Shown: positions 19,906 through 29,018, numbered from the stretch's first letter. The stretch: 64,000 nucleotides of DNA from Planctomycetota bacterium (GCA_013152205.1 JAADGV010000018.1:1-64000), one strand, 5' to 3'. A program made the numbers and translations. Notes: generated from the sequence alone by a model not told the origin.

Positions 19906-20784
19906 ATGTCTGTTGGTTCGGAATATCGGCCTTCTGCTTTGCCGCGTCGCGGTTTGTTGGGGGCGGTCTATAATTCGTTTGCCGACCTGGGCGGGTGGGT
20001 GATCAATGCTATCGAGACGCTGGGCGACATGACGTTGTTTGCTTGGCGGACGGTTGTGTGGCTTTTCACTCGCATGCCGCGGCGTGAGACGTTGGTTAGC
20101 AATATGTATCAGATCGGGGTGCTGAGCCTGCCGGTGGTGGCGCTGACCGGCACGTTTATCGGCATGGTGCTGGCGGTGCAATCGTTTACTCAGTTTCGTT
20201 CGTTTGGACTCGAAACCCAGTTGGGCGGCGTGATCAATAAGTCGATGCTTCGCGAACTTGGGCCGGTGCTGGCAGCAACGATGCTGGCGGGGCGAGTGGG
20301 TAGCGCGATGGCGGCGGAGCTGGGCACGATGCGGGTGACCGAGCAAATCGACGCGCTTTCGAGTATGGGCGCGAATCCTATTCAATATCTGGTGGTTCCC
20401 AGGTTTTTAAGTTGTCTGCTGTTGATTCCTTCGCTCACGGTGATGGCGGTGTTCATGGGCGTGGTGGGCGGAGCGGGCTACTGCATTTTTGTTCTTGATA
20501 TTGATATTCATCACTATACGTCGAACTCGAATAAGTTTGTCGAGAATTGGGATCTGTTTTATGGCGTCACAAAGAGCGTGTTCTTTGGTGCCACGATTGG
20601 GTTGGTGAGTTGCTACCGGGGTTTTCATTGTGAACCGGGGGCGGAAGGCGTCGGTAGCGCGGCAACCACGGCATTTGTGCAGTCGTTTGTGGCGATCATC
20701 GTTTTGGATTTGTTTTTGAGTATTTTGCTCGACACGATTTACATGGCAATTTGGCCGACAGGGCCAATGTTGTTGGGGGCTTAG
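19906..20784 (+). CDS. mlaE: MlaE-type ABC transporter permease
   Basis: The 292-aa integral membrane protein matches the MlaE permease of the Mla/MCE lipid transport system. The signatures GTFIGMVLAVQSFTQF, RELGPVLAATMLAGRVGSAMAAELGTM, EQIDALSSMGANPIQYLVVPR and CYRGFHCEPGAEGVGSAATTAF are present. ATG 19906 was chosen because AGGTGAG lies 9 bases upstream. It heads a permease-ATPase-MCE gene order, the conserved core of this transporter. Confidence 0.93.
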   Translation: MSVGSEYRPSALPRRGLLGAVYNSFADLGGWVINAIETLGDMTLFAWRTVVWLFTRMPRRETLVSNMYQIGVLSLPVVALTGTFIGMVLAVQSFTQFRSFGLETQLGGVINKSMLRELGPVLAATMLAGRVGSAMAAELGTMRVTEQIDALSSMGANPIQYLVVPRFLSCLLLIPSLTVMAVFMGVVGGAGYCIFVLDIDIHHYTSNSNKFVENWDLFYGVTKSVFFGATIGLVSCYRGFHCEPGAEGVGSAATTAFVQSFVAIIVLDLFLSILLDTIYMAIWPTGPMLLGA

Positions 20785-20875
20785 AGCGTGTCGCTCTGAC
20801 ATGTAGTCAATACGGTATGGTTTCGTTGCAGTTTTTTCGCTGAAAGACGTCTACCTATTTTGAAGAATTGCTCTA

Positions 20876-21700
20876 ATGGTTAGTGCAGCACCGGTCATTG
20901 CTATTGAAAACCTGAATGTCCGTTTTGGGCAGCAGCATGTGCTGCGCGATATTTCGCTGAGTGTGCCTCAAGGACAAACGCTTGCGATCATTGGCGAAAG
21001 TGGCTGTGGGAAGACCGTGTTGCTGAAAACGATTATTGGGCTGATTCGGCCACAGCATGGGCACGTCGAGTTTGATGGTCAGCGGGTGGATCGGCTGAAG
21101 GAACGTGAACTGGCTGAACAACGAACTCGATTTGGCTTTGTTTTTCAGAATGCGGCATTGTTCGACAGCATGACGGTTGCTGAGAATATTTTGTTTCCAT
21201 TGCGACAACATCGGCCCAAAGAACGAAAGCATCATCGGAAGGAAATGCTCCAGCGGCTTGCGGAAGTTGGGCTGCCGACCAGTGTGCTTGGCAAACGGCC
21301 TGCGGAACTTTCTGGCGGCATGCGTAAACGGGTGGGACTGGCACGGGCGTTGATTTTGAAGCCTGAGGTGTTGTTGTACGATGAGCCGACGACCGGTCTG
21401 GACCCGATCGTTAGCGACGTGATTAACGAATTGATGATGCGCACGCGAGACACTTATCCGGTGACGAGCATCATCGTGACGCATGACATGAAGTTGGCGC
21501 GTAAGGTGGCGGACCGAGTGGTGATGCTTTACCCGCTGACGCGATTGGAACCTGAGGCTGAGCAGACGATTTTTGACGGCGAACCTTCGGAAACTGAGTT
21601 GTCGTCGGATCGTCGAGTGACGCAGTTTGTGCGAGGCGAGGCGGGAGATCGGCTGTCGGAGATGCGGGGGCTTGAAGCCCGAAACTCAAATGACGAATGA
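20876..21700 (+). CDS. mlaF: MlaF-type ABC transporter ATP-binding protein
   Basis: The 274-aa cytoplasmic ATPase has Walker A GESGCGKT (near residues 41-48), LSGGMRKRVGLARAL signature and Walker B LLYDEPTTGLDP. The family-specific FVFQNAALFDSMTVAENILFPL is present. It powers the MlaE permease encoded just upstream. The last residues run into an AATGACGAATGACGAATG repeat tract, so the C-terminus may have been extended by the repeat. Confidence 0.93.
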   Translation: MVSAAPVIAIENLNVRFGQQHVLRDISLSVPQGQTLAIIGESGCGKTVLLKTIIGLIRPQHGHVEFDGQRVDRLKERELAEQRTRFGFVFQNAALFDSMTVAENILFPLRQHRPKERKHHRKEMLQRLAEVGLPTSVLGKRPAELSGGMRKRVGLARALILKPEVLLYDEPTTGLDPIVSDVINELMMRTRDTYPVTSIIVTHDMKLARKVADRVVMLYPLTRLEPEAEQTIFDGEPSETELSSDRRVTQFVRGEAGDRLSEMRGLEARNSNDE

Positions 21701-21731
21701 CGAATGTAGAATGGCGGGGTTTGGCTAAGTC

Positions 21732-22847
21732 ATGGATGAACGTAGGCAGCAATTTACGGTTGGGGTTCTTGTGTTCGGCATGATGCTGGTCGCGGGGTTG
21801 CTGATTTTGATGAACAGCGATTTCTCTTGGTCGCCTTGGCGAGAGCAGTATCAGTTGCAAGTGATGGTGTCGCAAGCGCCGGGGGTAGCGCCAGATACGC
21901 CTGTGCGTCGGCGAGGGATATTGATTGGTCGCGTGGCTGAGGTGCAGGATACCGACGACGGCGCGTTGATCACGATCAACATCGACCACGGCAAGCATGT
22001 GAAGACCAATGAAGTGGCACGAATTCAGACGTCGTTGATTGGTGATGCGGTGATCGAATTTTCACCGACTTCTTCGCCGGCAGGTGCACAAGTTGTTCAA
22101 CCCGGCGGGCCACCCCTACATGGGATGTACAACCCCAGCCCGCTTGACCTGATCGCGAATTTGCAGGGTGATTTGAAGCAGACGATCATTTCGCTTGGTT
22201 CGGCTGGCGAGGAAGTGGCCCAGTTGGCTAATCAGGTCAATGCGGTCATGGGCGACCAAGATGTGGAGCGGATAAGTCGTCTGATTGCTTCGTTGGAGGA
22301 GGCCTCGAATAATTTCGCAAGTGTGATGGCCAACGCCGACGAGGTGCTAGGTGACGAAGCGTTTAAGACGCAGCTTAAAGAAGGCTTGAGGCAATTTCCG
22401 TCGGTGGTCTCGGATGCGAAAGAGATCTTGCAAGTGTTGGAAATTGCCGTGCGATCGGCGGATGAAAATTTGAAGAATTTGCAGGGGCTGACGGGGCCAT
22501 TGGGCGAGCGTGGGCCCGAGATTGTGGATTCGATTGAATCGGGTGTTGATAATCTGAGCGAGTTGCTGGGCGAAACCGCCTTGTTGGCAAAAAGCCTAAA
22601 CCGTAAGGACGGTACGGTCGGCAAGTTGATCCACGACGACGAGCTTTATCAAAAGCTGGTCGGCACGGTGACGCAGGCCTCTTCGGCGATCTCAGATGTG
22701 CGGATGACGATCAACGACCCAGAGATACAACGTCGCATACGTCAGATTCTTTACAATGTTTGGGTGTTTACGGACAAGGTAGCGCGTGACCCGGCGCGGG
22801 TGGCGCGTGGTATTGTTCCTCGCAATCGGGAAGTGCCGCTGAAGTAG
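21732..22847 (+). CDS. mlaD: MCE-family (MlaD-like) lipid-binding protein
   Basis: The 371-aa protein has one N-terminal transmembrane anchor (TVGVLVFGMMLVAGLLILM) and an MCE/MlaD domain at about residues 37-115 (LQVMVSQAPGVAPDTPVRRRGILIGRVAEV). A long helical part with leucine/isoleucine repeats follows. It is the periplasmic partner of the permease and ATPase, forming an MCE ring. It is longer than E. coli MlaD, as is common in MCE proteins with a C-terminal helical extension. Confidence 0.9.
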   Translation: MDERRQQFTVGVLVFGMMLVAGLLILMNSDFSWSPWREQYQLQVMVSQAPGVAPDTPVRRRGILIGRVAEVQDTDDGALITINIDHGKHVKTNEVARIQTSLIGDAVIEFSPTSSPAGAQVVQPGGPPLHGMYNPSPLDLIANLQGDLKQTIISLGSAGEEVAQLANQVNAVMGDQDVERISRLIASLEEASNNFASVMANADEVLGDEAFKTQLKEGLRQFPSVVSDAKEILQVLEIAVRSADENLKNLQGLTGPLGERGPEIVDSIESGVDNLSELLGETALLAKSLNRKDGTVGKLIHDDELYQKLVGTVTQASSAISDVRMTINDPEIQRRIRQILYNVWVFTDKVARDPARVARGIVPRNREVPLK

Positions 22848-22894
22848 GGCTAGGGTTTGAGAAAGAGTTGTCTAATTTGCAGAGCAAGGACGGG

Positions 22895-23002
22895 ATTTGT
22901 CATTAGTTATTTTTCAATTTTCATTTGTCATTGGAGATGGGGAAAGGAAGATGTGAGGGAAACAGATGGCCAATGACAAATGAGAATTGACTAATGACAA
23001 AT
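22895..23002. repeat. Inverted repeat after mlaD
   Basis: Left arm ATTTGTCATTAG...TTTGTCATTGG (22895-22934) pairs with right arm CCAATGACAAATG...CTAATGACAAAT (22970-23002) around a loop of about 35 bases. It sits between the convergent mlaD and PEGA lipoprotein genes. It may be a miniature mobile repeat and a bidirectional terminator; that is an inference. Confidence 0.7.
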
Positions 23003-23049
23003 GCTGTAACCCTCGACTCCTGGGGCGACACTAATTTCTCGAATGTTCG

Positions 23050-23658
23050 TTACTGACTCGGGGCTGGGAGCGGTTCGAGTGGCTGGCCGCCGCGGGGGAG
23101 GGTTCCAGCGGGGGCAGGTGGCGCGAGCAAGCCGGGGGCGAGGTTTTCTGGCGGAGGAATGTTTGGTGCAAGCGTGGGTTGAGGAGCGTTGAGGAACGGA
23201 CCCGCCGGTGGTACGCCCGTTGCGGTCGCGGGTACAACCGCGCCTTGTAGCGTACTCCTGCGAAGTTCTTCGGCACGGCCGATCAGTTGTTCGGTCGGGA
23301 CAATCACTTGCGGCACCATGTTGTAGGAGACGGTGCGGTAGTCTTGGATTTCGCGAGGCACGACGTTTTCGCTGATAAAATCGATCGGCGGTAGTTGATA
23401 CCAAGGGGCTGGGATGGGTTGGTTGACGGTTAGCGTTTCGTAGCCAGGTTTGACGAGTCGGATTTCGCGTGTCCCGTAGTAAATAAAACTGGTTGCACAG
23501 GGGGTGGTGCCAATCGGTTGGTTGTCGACGTAGACCATCGCCCCAGGCGGGTTGCTGCGTACCATGAGTCGTCGTCGGACACATCCGGTTTGGAGTGCCA
23601 CGAGGCCTAGCATGAGGCAGAGCAGCGCTGGAAAAGGTTTTGAGCTTCGGCTAGGCAT
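23050..23658 (-). CDS. PEGA-domain lipoprotein
   Basis: The 202-aa product has a lipobox (LMLGLVALQTGC) after the ATG at 23658, so the mature protein begins at a lipidated Cys. A PEGA-like fold follows (RSNPPGAMVYVDNQPIGTTPCATSFIYYGTREIRLVKPGYE), then a Pro-rich tail. PEGA domains bind surface structures or serve as scaffolds. The upstream frame to 23832 is not needed. It is convergent with the Mla cluster and its function is unknown. Confidence 0.75.
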   Translation of the reverse strand: MPSRSSKPFPALLCLMLGLVALQTGCVRRRLMVRSNPPGAMVYVDNQPIGTTPCATSFIYYGTREIRLVKPGYETLTVNQPIPAPWYQLPPIDFISENVVPREIQDYRTVSYNMVPQVIVPTEQLIGRAEELRRSTLQGAVVPATATGVPPAGPFLNAPQPTLAPNIPPPENLAPGLLAPPAPAGTLPRGGQPLEPLPAPSQ

Positions 23659-23973
23659 ATTGCTGAGGCTGCGAGCGAAATGGCTGCCAGTCCACAGGCG
23701 GATACTGGTTTGGGAGATAAGATCGGGGCGGGAGTATAGTACAGGGATGGACGAGTGGCTATGCCGACTCGGACAGACCGGAGGGGGTTTTCCGCAATTT
23801 TGGCGTAAAAGCTTGTCTGGTTGTGATAGCAAAGTGGTCCTATCCTCGATCTGCCGGTCAGGATAAAATAGCTAGCAACCCGCACGGCCAGGGCGGCACC
23901 TATTCTGGGGCGAAGATGTGGCCAGCGTATCTGCTGGCTGCCAGAATTCAGAGAAGTTTTTAGATACCCTCGT
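23659..23973. other. Divergent intergenic region between PEGA lipoprotein and PP2C genes
   Basis: This 315-base gap likely holds both promoters. No further feature was recognised. Confidence 0.45.
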
Positions 23974-25296
23974 ATGACGAACCCTTTTAGCACCTTGGAA
24001 CAAACGGTTGGCGGCCTGCGATGTGCGGCGGTGAGCGACGTAGGCATGCGCCGCTCGAACAACCAAGATTCGATGGCGATTGCTTTGGCGGCTGACCCCG
24101 AATTGTGGAAGAGCCGGGGGCATCTGCTTGTGGTTGCCGATGGGATGGGGGCGCATGCGGCGGGTGAGTTGGCCAGCAAAATGGCGACGGACTGTATCCC
24201 TCACAGCTATCAGAAACGGCTTGATTTATCGCCAAGCGAAGCGATTCTCGCGGCAGTTCGCGAAGCAAACGACGAGATCCACGACAAGGGTGAGAATAGC
24301 GTCGATTTTCAAGGGATGGGCACGACTTGTAGTTGTCTGCTGCTGCTGCCGCAAGGTGCGTTGGCTGCGCATGTGGGTGATAGTCGTGTGTATCGACTGC
24401 GCGGCGATATCTTTGAGCAACTCACGTTCGACCATAGCTTGGTCTGGGAATTGGCTGCGGCGGGCCATGCCACCGAAGAAGACGTGCCAGCCTATGTGCC
24501 CAAGAACGTGATTACTCGTTCGCTAGGCCCCCACCCCACGGTGGCGGTCGATCTCGAAGGGCCATTTGATTTGCAGGCCGGCGATCGGTTTTTGCTTTGT
24601 AGCGATGGTTTGACAGGGCCGTTGACTCCCGGGCTGATTGGTATGGTGCTGTCGTCGTTGCCGTTGGACGAGGTGCCCCAATCGTTGGTTGACTTGGCGA
24701 ATTTGTCGGGTGGGCCTGATAACATTACCGTGGCTGTGGCCGAGGTGGTCGACCCGGCGAAGTTGGGCGAAGCAGCTGATGGGGAAGACAAGGATGTGCC
24801 CAAGGCGAAGCGCCGTTCGCGACGCCAAGGAATGCACCCGCTGTATTGGGCGGGGATGGCTTTTTGTGTGCTGCTGGGAGCGGTGTTTGCGGCGGTTGGG
24901 CCCTTGTGGGTGCCGGCGGTTTGTGCTTTGGTATTTGTGGGGTTGGCTATTACGGGTTGGACGAAGCGGGTTCAACCGCCCGGCGAGACGCATAGCGACC
25001 AGCCCATAGGTAGGCGTGGCAAGGCACCTTATCGACGTCATGAATGCTTGCCAAATGCAGCCATGGTGGCGACTCTGGCGGACATTGTTCGGCAATTGGA
25101 AGATTTAGAAAGCCACCGTGATTGGGAGTTCGATTGGCAGCCCATTCTGGCTGACCGACAGCAGGCGCACGAAGCCATTACCAACGGCAAATATGAAGAG
25201 GCGGTGGTCGCTTATTGTAGCGCGGTTCGGCGATTGATGAAATCGTTCCGGTCGCTAACGCCTCCGGCTAGCAGCGACTCGAATGTTAATCTTTAG
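23974..25296 (+). CDS. PP2C-type Ser/Thr phosphatase with C-terminal membrane segments
   Basis: The 440-aa protein has a PP2C domain over about residues 15-260. The metal-site motifs are intact: VSDVGMRRSNNQDS, VVADGMGAHAAGE, AAHVGDSRVYRL, LLCSDGLTG and GGPDNITVAV. After a basic linker come two hydrophobic helices (YWAGMAFCVLLGAVFAAV, WVPAVCALVFVGLAITGW) and a helical tail. It dephosphorylates Ser/Thr proteins, presumably at the membrane. It is probably active, unlike the kinase-like protein at 48405. Confidence 0.88.
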   Translation: MTNPFSTLEQTVGGLRCAAVSDVGMRRSNNQDSMAIALAADPELWKSRGHLLVVADGMGAHAAGELASKMATDCIPHSYQKRLDLSPSEAILAAVREANDEIHDKGENSVDFQGMGTTCSCLLLLPQGALAAHVGDSRVYRLRGDIFEQLTFDHSLVWELAAAGHATEEDVPAYVPKNVITRSLGPHPTVAVDLEGPFDLQAGDRFLLCSDGLTGPLTPGLIGMVLSSLPLDEVPQSLVDLANLSGGPDNITVAVAEVVDPAKLGEAADGEDKDVPKAKRRSRRQGMHPLYWAGMAFCVLLGAVFAAVGPLWVPAVCALVFVGLAITGWTKRVQPPGETHSDQPIGRRGKAPYRRHECLPNAAMVATLADIVRQLEDLESHRDWEFDWQPILADRQQAHEAITNGKYEEAVVAYCSAVRRLMKSFRSLTPPASSDSNVNL

Positions 25297-25472
25297 GCGA
25301 TTGGCAGATAGGGATTTTCCTGCGATCGTTCGGTGGTAAATAATTCTACGAGAGGAATCACCGCCGAGGGCCTAGCGCGGCCTTTGGCCGCAACCTCATA
25401 AAAGAAACCGCCAGTACACGATAACGCTTGGGTTCAGTCGGCGGCGAGTTGACTTGCAAGCAAACTGGGCGA

Positions 25473-25664
25473 TTACTTACCGCTCGGCTGCAACCCTTTG
25501 TTCGTCGTATTTTCGCCTGCGGGTTGAGGCACAGATACGCTGTGTCGTCCGGACTTGCGTTGACGGCGGCGTGCATCCTCCGCTATTCGATGAATATCGT
25601 TGCCGCATTCAATAGCAAGTTTACGCTTAATTGCTCGAATCTCATCGGTCGGATCAGAAATCAT
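25473..25664 (-). CDS. Putative antitoxin paired with a PIN-domain toxin
   Basis: The 63-aa product matches the pattern of small proteins next to VapC-like toxins: DPTDEIRAIKRKL, then EDARRRQRKSGR and a polar tail. The start codon overlaps the end of the PIN-domain gene (25654-25664), with GGAG 7 bases upstream. The product is a paralogue of the frame at 26305-26526. The pair is in reverse order (toxin first), which is unusual but known for some modules. Antitoxin function is inferred. Confidence 0.6.
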   Translation of the reverse strand: MISDPTDEIRAIKRKLAIECGNDIHRIAEDARRRQRKSGRHSVSVPQPAGENTTNKGLQPSGK

Positions 25665-26136
25665 CTTCAGACTCCAAGAGTTGTTGAGGTGTACAAATCA
25701 CCGGAGGGCTAAATCCGCCTTCTCGACATGCATTGGCAATCTTTGTTTGAAGGTGCGGATTCAAGATGTGCTTAAAGTTCCAGGTTACTATAAATTGTAC
25801 ACCATTTGCTGCTGCGATGGCGATATGAAGAGCATCACGGGGTTCTGACGCTGGAACTGCTTGGCGATTGACCAACAATTCCGCCAATTTTTCGGCTTCG
25901 TTGGACACCTCAATCAGATGGACGTCTTTGACAAGGCCAAGACGTTCTTTGGAAGCGTCTGGGTCGCCATCGGCACATTCATCAAGGGTCAACTGAGAGA
26001 TAAAGAGATGGTAGCGATCAGGAGCCGACGACCACCACTGGCGAGTGACGAGTTGCCAAGCAGCAATTTTTGGATCAGGATGCACCCGTCCCACAATATT
26101 TCCGACAACGGTCGTTTCGACGTAGACAGTATCCAT
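25654..26136 (-). CDS. PIN-domain VapC-family toxin
   Basis: The 160-aa product has the PIN-domain pattern: YVETTVVG near the N-terminus, LTLDECADGD in the middle and EPRDALHIAIA with TWNFKHI near the C-terminus. The subfamily usually has an acidic E in the YxETS motif. These proteins are sequence-specific RNases acting in the cytoplasm. It overlaps the small gene at 25473-25664 by 11 bases and starts at ATG 26136. Confidence 0.82.
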   Translation of the reverse strand: MDTVYVETTVVGNIVGRVHPDPKIAAWQLVTRQWWSSAPDRYHLFISQLTLDECADGDPDASKERLGLVKDVHLIEVSNEAEKLAELLVNRQAVPASEPRDALHIAIAAANGVQFIVTWNFKHILNPHLQTKIANACREGGFSPPVICTPQQLLESEDDF

Positions 26137-26211
26137 GAATGTAGTCTATCGCAACGAACGCCTAAAATCACCCGGCGGCGACGAGAGATTATCCATCTGA
26201 AAACGCGGGTA

Positions 26212-26298
26212 GCCCAGACAACTTGTTGTCTGGGTGCCAAAGGTACACGAGGAATATTGCTTTATGGGGCACCCTCTTGTCGCTGCGCAACCCAGACA
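26212..26298. repeat. 87-bp direct repeat, copy 1
   Basis: This stretch is near-identical to 26558-26644 (one difference seen). It begins with a perfect palindrome CCCAGACAAC-TT-GTTGTCTGGG and later carries GGTGCC...GGCACC, so it folds strongly. It lies directly downstream of the orphan antitoxin frame, with the second copy upstream. Confidence 0.9.
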
Positions 26299-26304
26299 GG
26301 CTTG

Positions 26305-26526
26305 TTACCGCTCCCGCTCATCGCTTTGTTCTGGGGCCGGTGCTGCGCGAACGTGCTCCAATGGTGTGTTGACGAATCGGTACTTGCCGGATCGTTTCGA
26401 CTCTTCTTGGTGCTTCAGGTAAAACTCGAAGACCTTGTTCGGATTATCATTGCATTCCTCGGAAATCTTGCGGCGAATGCTGCGCACTTCATTCAGGGGA
26501 TCAGTTTCCATTTGAGTCGTCCTCAC
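26305..26526 (-). CDS. Orphan antitoxin-like paralogue
   Basis: The 73-aa frame matches the antitoxin at 25473: DPLNEVRSIRRKISEECNDN, then ESKRSGKYRF. No PIN partner lies next to it. It is bounded by the two 87-bp repeats at 26212 and 26558. A start at the second Met (26511) is possible. It may be a solitary antitoxin, or the remnant of a module that lost its toxin. Confidence 0.55.
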   Translation of the reverse strand: MRTTQMETDPLNEVRSIRRKISEECNDNPNKVFEFYLKHQEESKRSGKYRFVNTPLEHVRAAPAPEQSDERER

Positions 26527-26557
26527 TGAGGTAGTTCAACGGCGTGGTCAACAGGTG

Positions 26558-26644
26558 GCCCAGACAACTTGTTGTCTGGGTGCCAAAGGCACACGAGGAA
26601 TATTGCTTTATGGGGCACCCTCTTGTCGCTGCGCAACCCAGACA
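26558..26644. repeat. 87-bp direct repeat, copy 2
   Basis: This is the partner of 26212-26298, 346 bases downstream. A related fragment (GTGTCTGGGCCACCC) follows at about 26688, so a third, partial copy may be present in inverted form. Confidence 0.9.
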
Positions 26645-26726
26645 CATTTCAACATCACTTCAAAACAGTGGCGACCCTTGTTGGTGAAATGTGTCTGGGC
26701 CACCCGCGTTTATCGGAATCGGCTGT

Positions 26727-27290
26727 TCAATTGAAGATCACGGAATCAATATCTTTGTCATCGACGTCGGCAACATCGCGGAATAGGATTTTGCGTTTGC
26801 GGATGGCAAGACCGAAATCCGGTTGCGGTTGGGTTTGCGACCCGAAGTCGGGTAACAATAGATATTCGCCGATCTGTTTGTAAGCGTTCTTGAATCCTGG
26901 AAGAAACGGTGAACCCGGTTGAGGATTCATCCGGTGATATCGCGTGACGGTAGCAATGTATCGAGCATCCACTTCTTGGTGTTCTTGTTTCGCACGTTCG
27001 GTGATCCCTTCGATGTCCGAGCCGATGGTGACAGAATAGCCGGCGTCTTTTCCGGGGATATTCCCTTCGATTATCGCAACGCGAATCTCGTCGAATTCGT
27101 CAGATGATCCGAAACGGTGAACCCAATCATCAAAGATTTCGCGTCCGGCAGCTTCGTTTTGAAACAAGACGCCCATGAATGGCGGTTGTTGTCCGGAGGG
27201 ATCAACACCAAAAGCGACACCAAGCCAAGCGGCATCGTTCCAGTGCGGAGTGTCGATCAAATTAGTGAATGCGAATCCGTCGCTTGACAT
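26727..27290 (-). CDS. Uncharacterised protein in the toxin-antitoxin island
   Basis: The 187-aa product has no signal peptide, membrane segment or known motif that I can name. It contains conserved-looking patches (WLGVAFGVDPSG, FDDWVHRFG, PGFKNAYKQIGEYLLLPDFG) and ends acidic. It lies on the same strand as the putative toxin and antitoxins, with the 87-bp repeat between. No ribosome binding site is clear. It is a real-looking frame, and the function is unknown. Confidence 0.55.
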   Translation of the reverse strand: MSSDGFAFTNLIDTPHWNDAAWLGVAFGVDPSGQQPPFMGVLFQNEAAGREIFDDWVHRFGSSDEFDEIRVAIIEGNIPGKDAGYSVTIGSDIEGITERAKQEHQEVDARYIATVTRYHRMNPQPGSPFLPGFKNAYKQIGEYLLLPDFGSQTQPQPDFGLAIRKRKILFRDVADVDDKDIDSVIFN

Positions 27291-27830
27291 TTGTGGGTGT
27301 TCCGATCAGCAATCGATTATTGAGGAGTTCAGCAACAGAACTTGTTATTAGATTGAAACTTCTTCAGTAAGCTGCTTGACAGCGGGGGGAGATGGGGTGT
27401 ACACATGCGTACACCACCCCCGTCGCGACCCCAGAGTCGTTGGCCGTGAACCGAGTCTACCGCGTTCCGAATCTAGATTCAAGCTGTTCGCAGCCACCCC
27501 AGGAGGATTGCGAAGTCATGCTAGCCGCAGGCGGAAGCTGCGGTAGGGACTGAAAAAACCGCGGCTTCCGCCTGCGGCTACTACAGAATCAGTGACTTTG
27601 CAATTACCCTGAGCGATTGTGCCGAATCGGTGGTTATTTCGTCCGGTTTATCTCGCTCGGATTTGGAACTGCTGGATTTTTTTGTGGCGTGGGCGCCACC
27701 GCTAACGGTTGATGCTAGCACTTGGGTGGAAGTGTCGTTTTCAGTTGGTGGCTGGCCTGCTACAGTTTGCGTGGCTTTGGCTGCCCGCCGTCAAAGCCTT
27801 CCTAAGCTCCGATTCTGTTTGAAGCTGCCG
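27291..27830. other. 540-base divergent region with palindromic element
   Basis: No gene is supported before the permease start at 27831. It contains a short hairpin (GGGGTGTAC...GTACACCACCCC, about 27393-27420) and the element at 27500-27611. The same frame as the permease is open from 27630, but the N-terminal part there does not look like a protein. Confidence 0.5.
27500..27611. repeat. Terminal-inverted-repeat element, copy 1
   Basis: The ends CAGGAGGATTGCGAAGT and ACTTTGCAATTACCCTG are related inverted repeats. An inner stem CCGCAGGCGGAAGC...GCTTCCGCCTGCGG fills the middle. Related copies are at 47267-47328 (ends only) and 54821-54928 (full). Confidence 0.75.
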
Positions 27831-29018
27831 ATGCGCATATTGACCCGTTATATTCTGTTCGACCTGCTGAAGGTCTTTCTTTTCACGTTACTGGGCATGA
27901 CGGTGTTCGTGTTTTTGGTGCTGATCGGCAAAGAAGCCGTGGATAATGGCTTGGGGTTGGTGCCGGTATTGCGCATGCTTCCGTATTTATTGCCGCAGGC
28001 GATGCAATTTGCTGTGCCTGGGACCATGCTGTTGGCGACAACCAGCGTTTATGGCCGGGTGGCTGCTTCGAATGAAATTGTCGCGATCAAATCGCTGGGG
28101 ATTTCGCCCATGGTGATGATGTGGCCGACGTTGATATTGGCCACGGTCGTAAGTTTTGGTGCGGTAGTGCTCAACGACGTCGCCGTTTCTTGGGGGCATG
28201 GTGGTGTCCAACGAGTGCTTTTCGAATCGTTGGAAGAAATCGTCTACGGGCGGCTACGGACCACCGGCTCATTTACCAACGGCAAGCTGAGTGTGACGGT
28301 AAAAAAAGTCGCTGGGAAGAAACTCATCCAGCCGACCTTCTTGTTGTTTCAAAGTGGCGGAGAACCTGCTTGGACAATTACAGCCGACGAAGCGGAGATA
28401 CGTGCGAACGAAGATCGGACCGGTATACTGTTGATCCTTCAAAACGCGGAGATGGATTTTGGTGGAAGCGGGAAAAGTGTGCTGCCAGGTGAGGAGCAAT
28501 ACGAGATTTCGCTTGCAGAATTCAGCGGCCAGCGCAATAGCTCGCGTAGCCCTGCGAACTATTCGATGCGTGAGATTGGCCCGTCGAAAATCGAACAGAA
28601 AGCTCTTATCTCTCAATTGGATCAGGAACTGGCCGCCGATGCTGCTCATGCGATGATGACGGGCCGAATGTTTGAACTCTCGGAAGATATGTGGCAGGAC
28701 AAAGAGAATTCTCTTGCCCAGGCACGTAATAAACTCTATCGGCTTTCGCTCGAGCCGCACCGTCGTTGGGCCAACGGCTTTAGCTGTCTCTTTTTTGTGC
28801 TGATCGGGGCTCCTATGGCCGTCCGGCTTCGGCATGGCGAGTTTTGGGGGAGTTTTTTCGCCTGTTTTTCGCCCATCCTGCTGGTTTACTATCCACTGCT
28901 CGTGGGTTGCCTCGACAAAGCGAAGAGCGGTGAGTTTCCTGCGGAGGCGGTGTGGATGGGTAACTTGGTGCTAGCAATTTGGGGCGTTTGGCTGATGCGT
29001 CGTGTGATTCGGTTTTAG
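27831..29018 (+). CDS. LptF/LptG-family LPS export permease
   Basis: The 395-aa polytopic protein begins MRILTRYILFDLLKVFLFTLLGM, typical of the YjgP/YjgQ (LptF/G) family, and has three N-terminal helices, a large periplasmic domain and three C-terminal helices. It pulls LPS from the inner membrane with LptB. ATG 27831 was preferred over the open frame from 27630, because the hydrophobic family N-terminus begins exactly there. Whether it is LptF or LptG cannot be told. It links with lpxB and the PMT-type enzyme. Confidence 0.88.
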   Translation: MRILTRYILFDLLKVFLFTLLGMTVFVFLVLIGKEAVDNGLGLVPVLRMLPYLLPQAMQFAVPGTMLLATTSVYGRVAASNEIVAIKSLGISPMVMMWPTLILATVVSFGAVVLNDVAVSWGHGGVQRVLFESLEEIVYGRLRTTGSFTNGKLSVTVKKVAGKKLIQPTFLLFQSGGEPAWTITADEAEIRANEDRTGILLILQNAEMDFGGSGKSVLPGEEQYEISLAEFSGQRNSSRSPANYSMREIGPSKIEQKALISQLDQELAADAAHAMMTGRMFELSEDMWQDKENSLAQARNKLYRLSLEPHRRWANGFSCLFFVLIGAPMAVRLRHGEFWGSFFACFSPILLVYYPLLVGCLDKAKSGEFPAEAVWMGNLVLAIWGVWLMRRVIRF

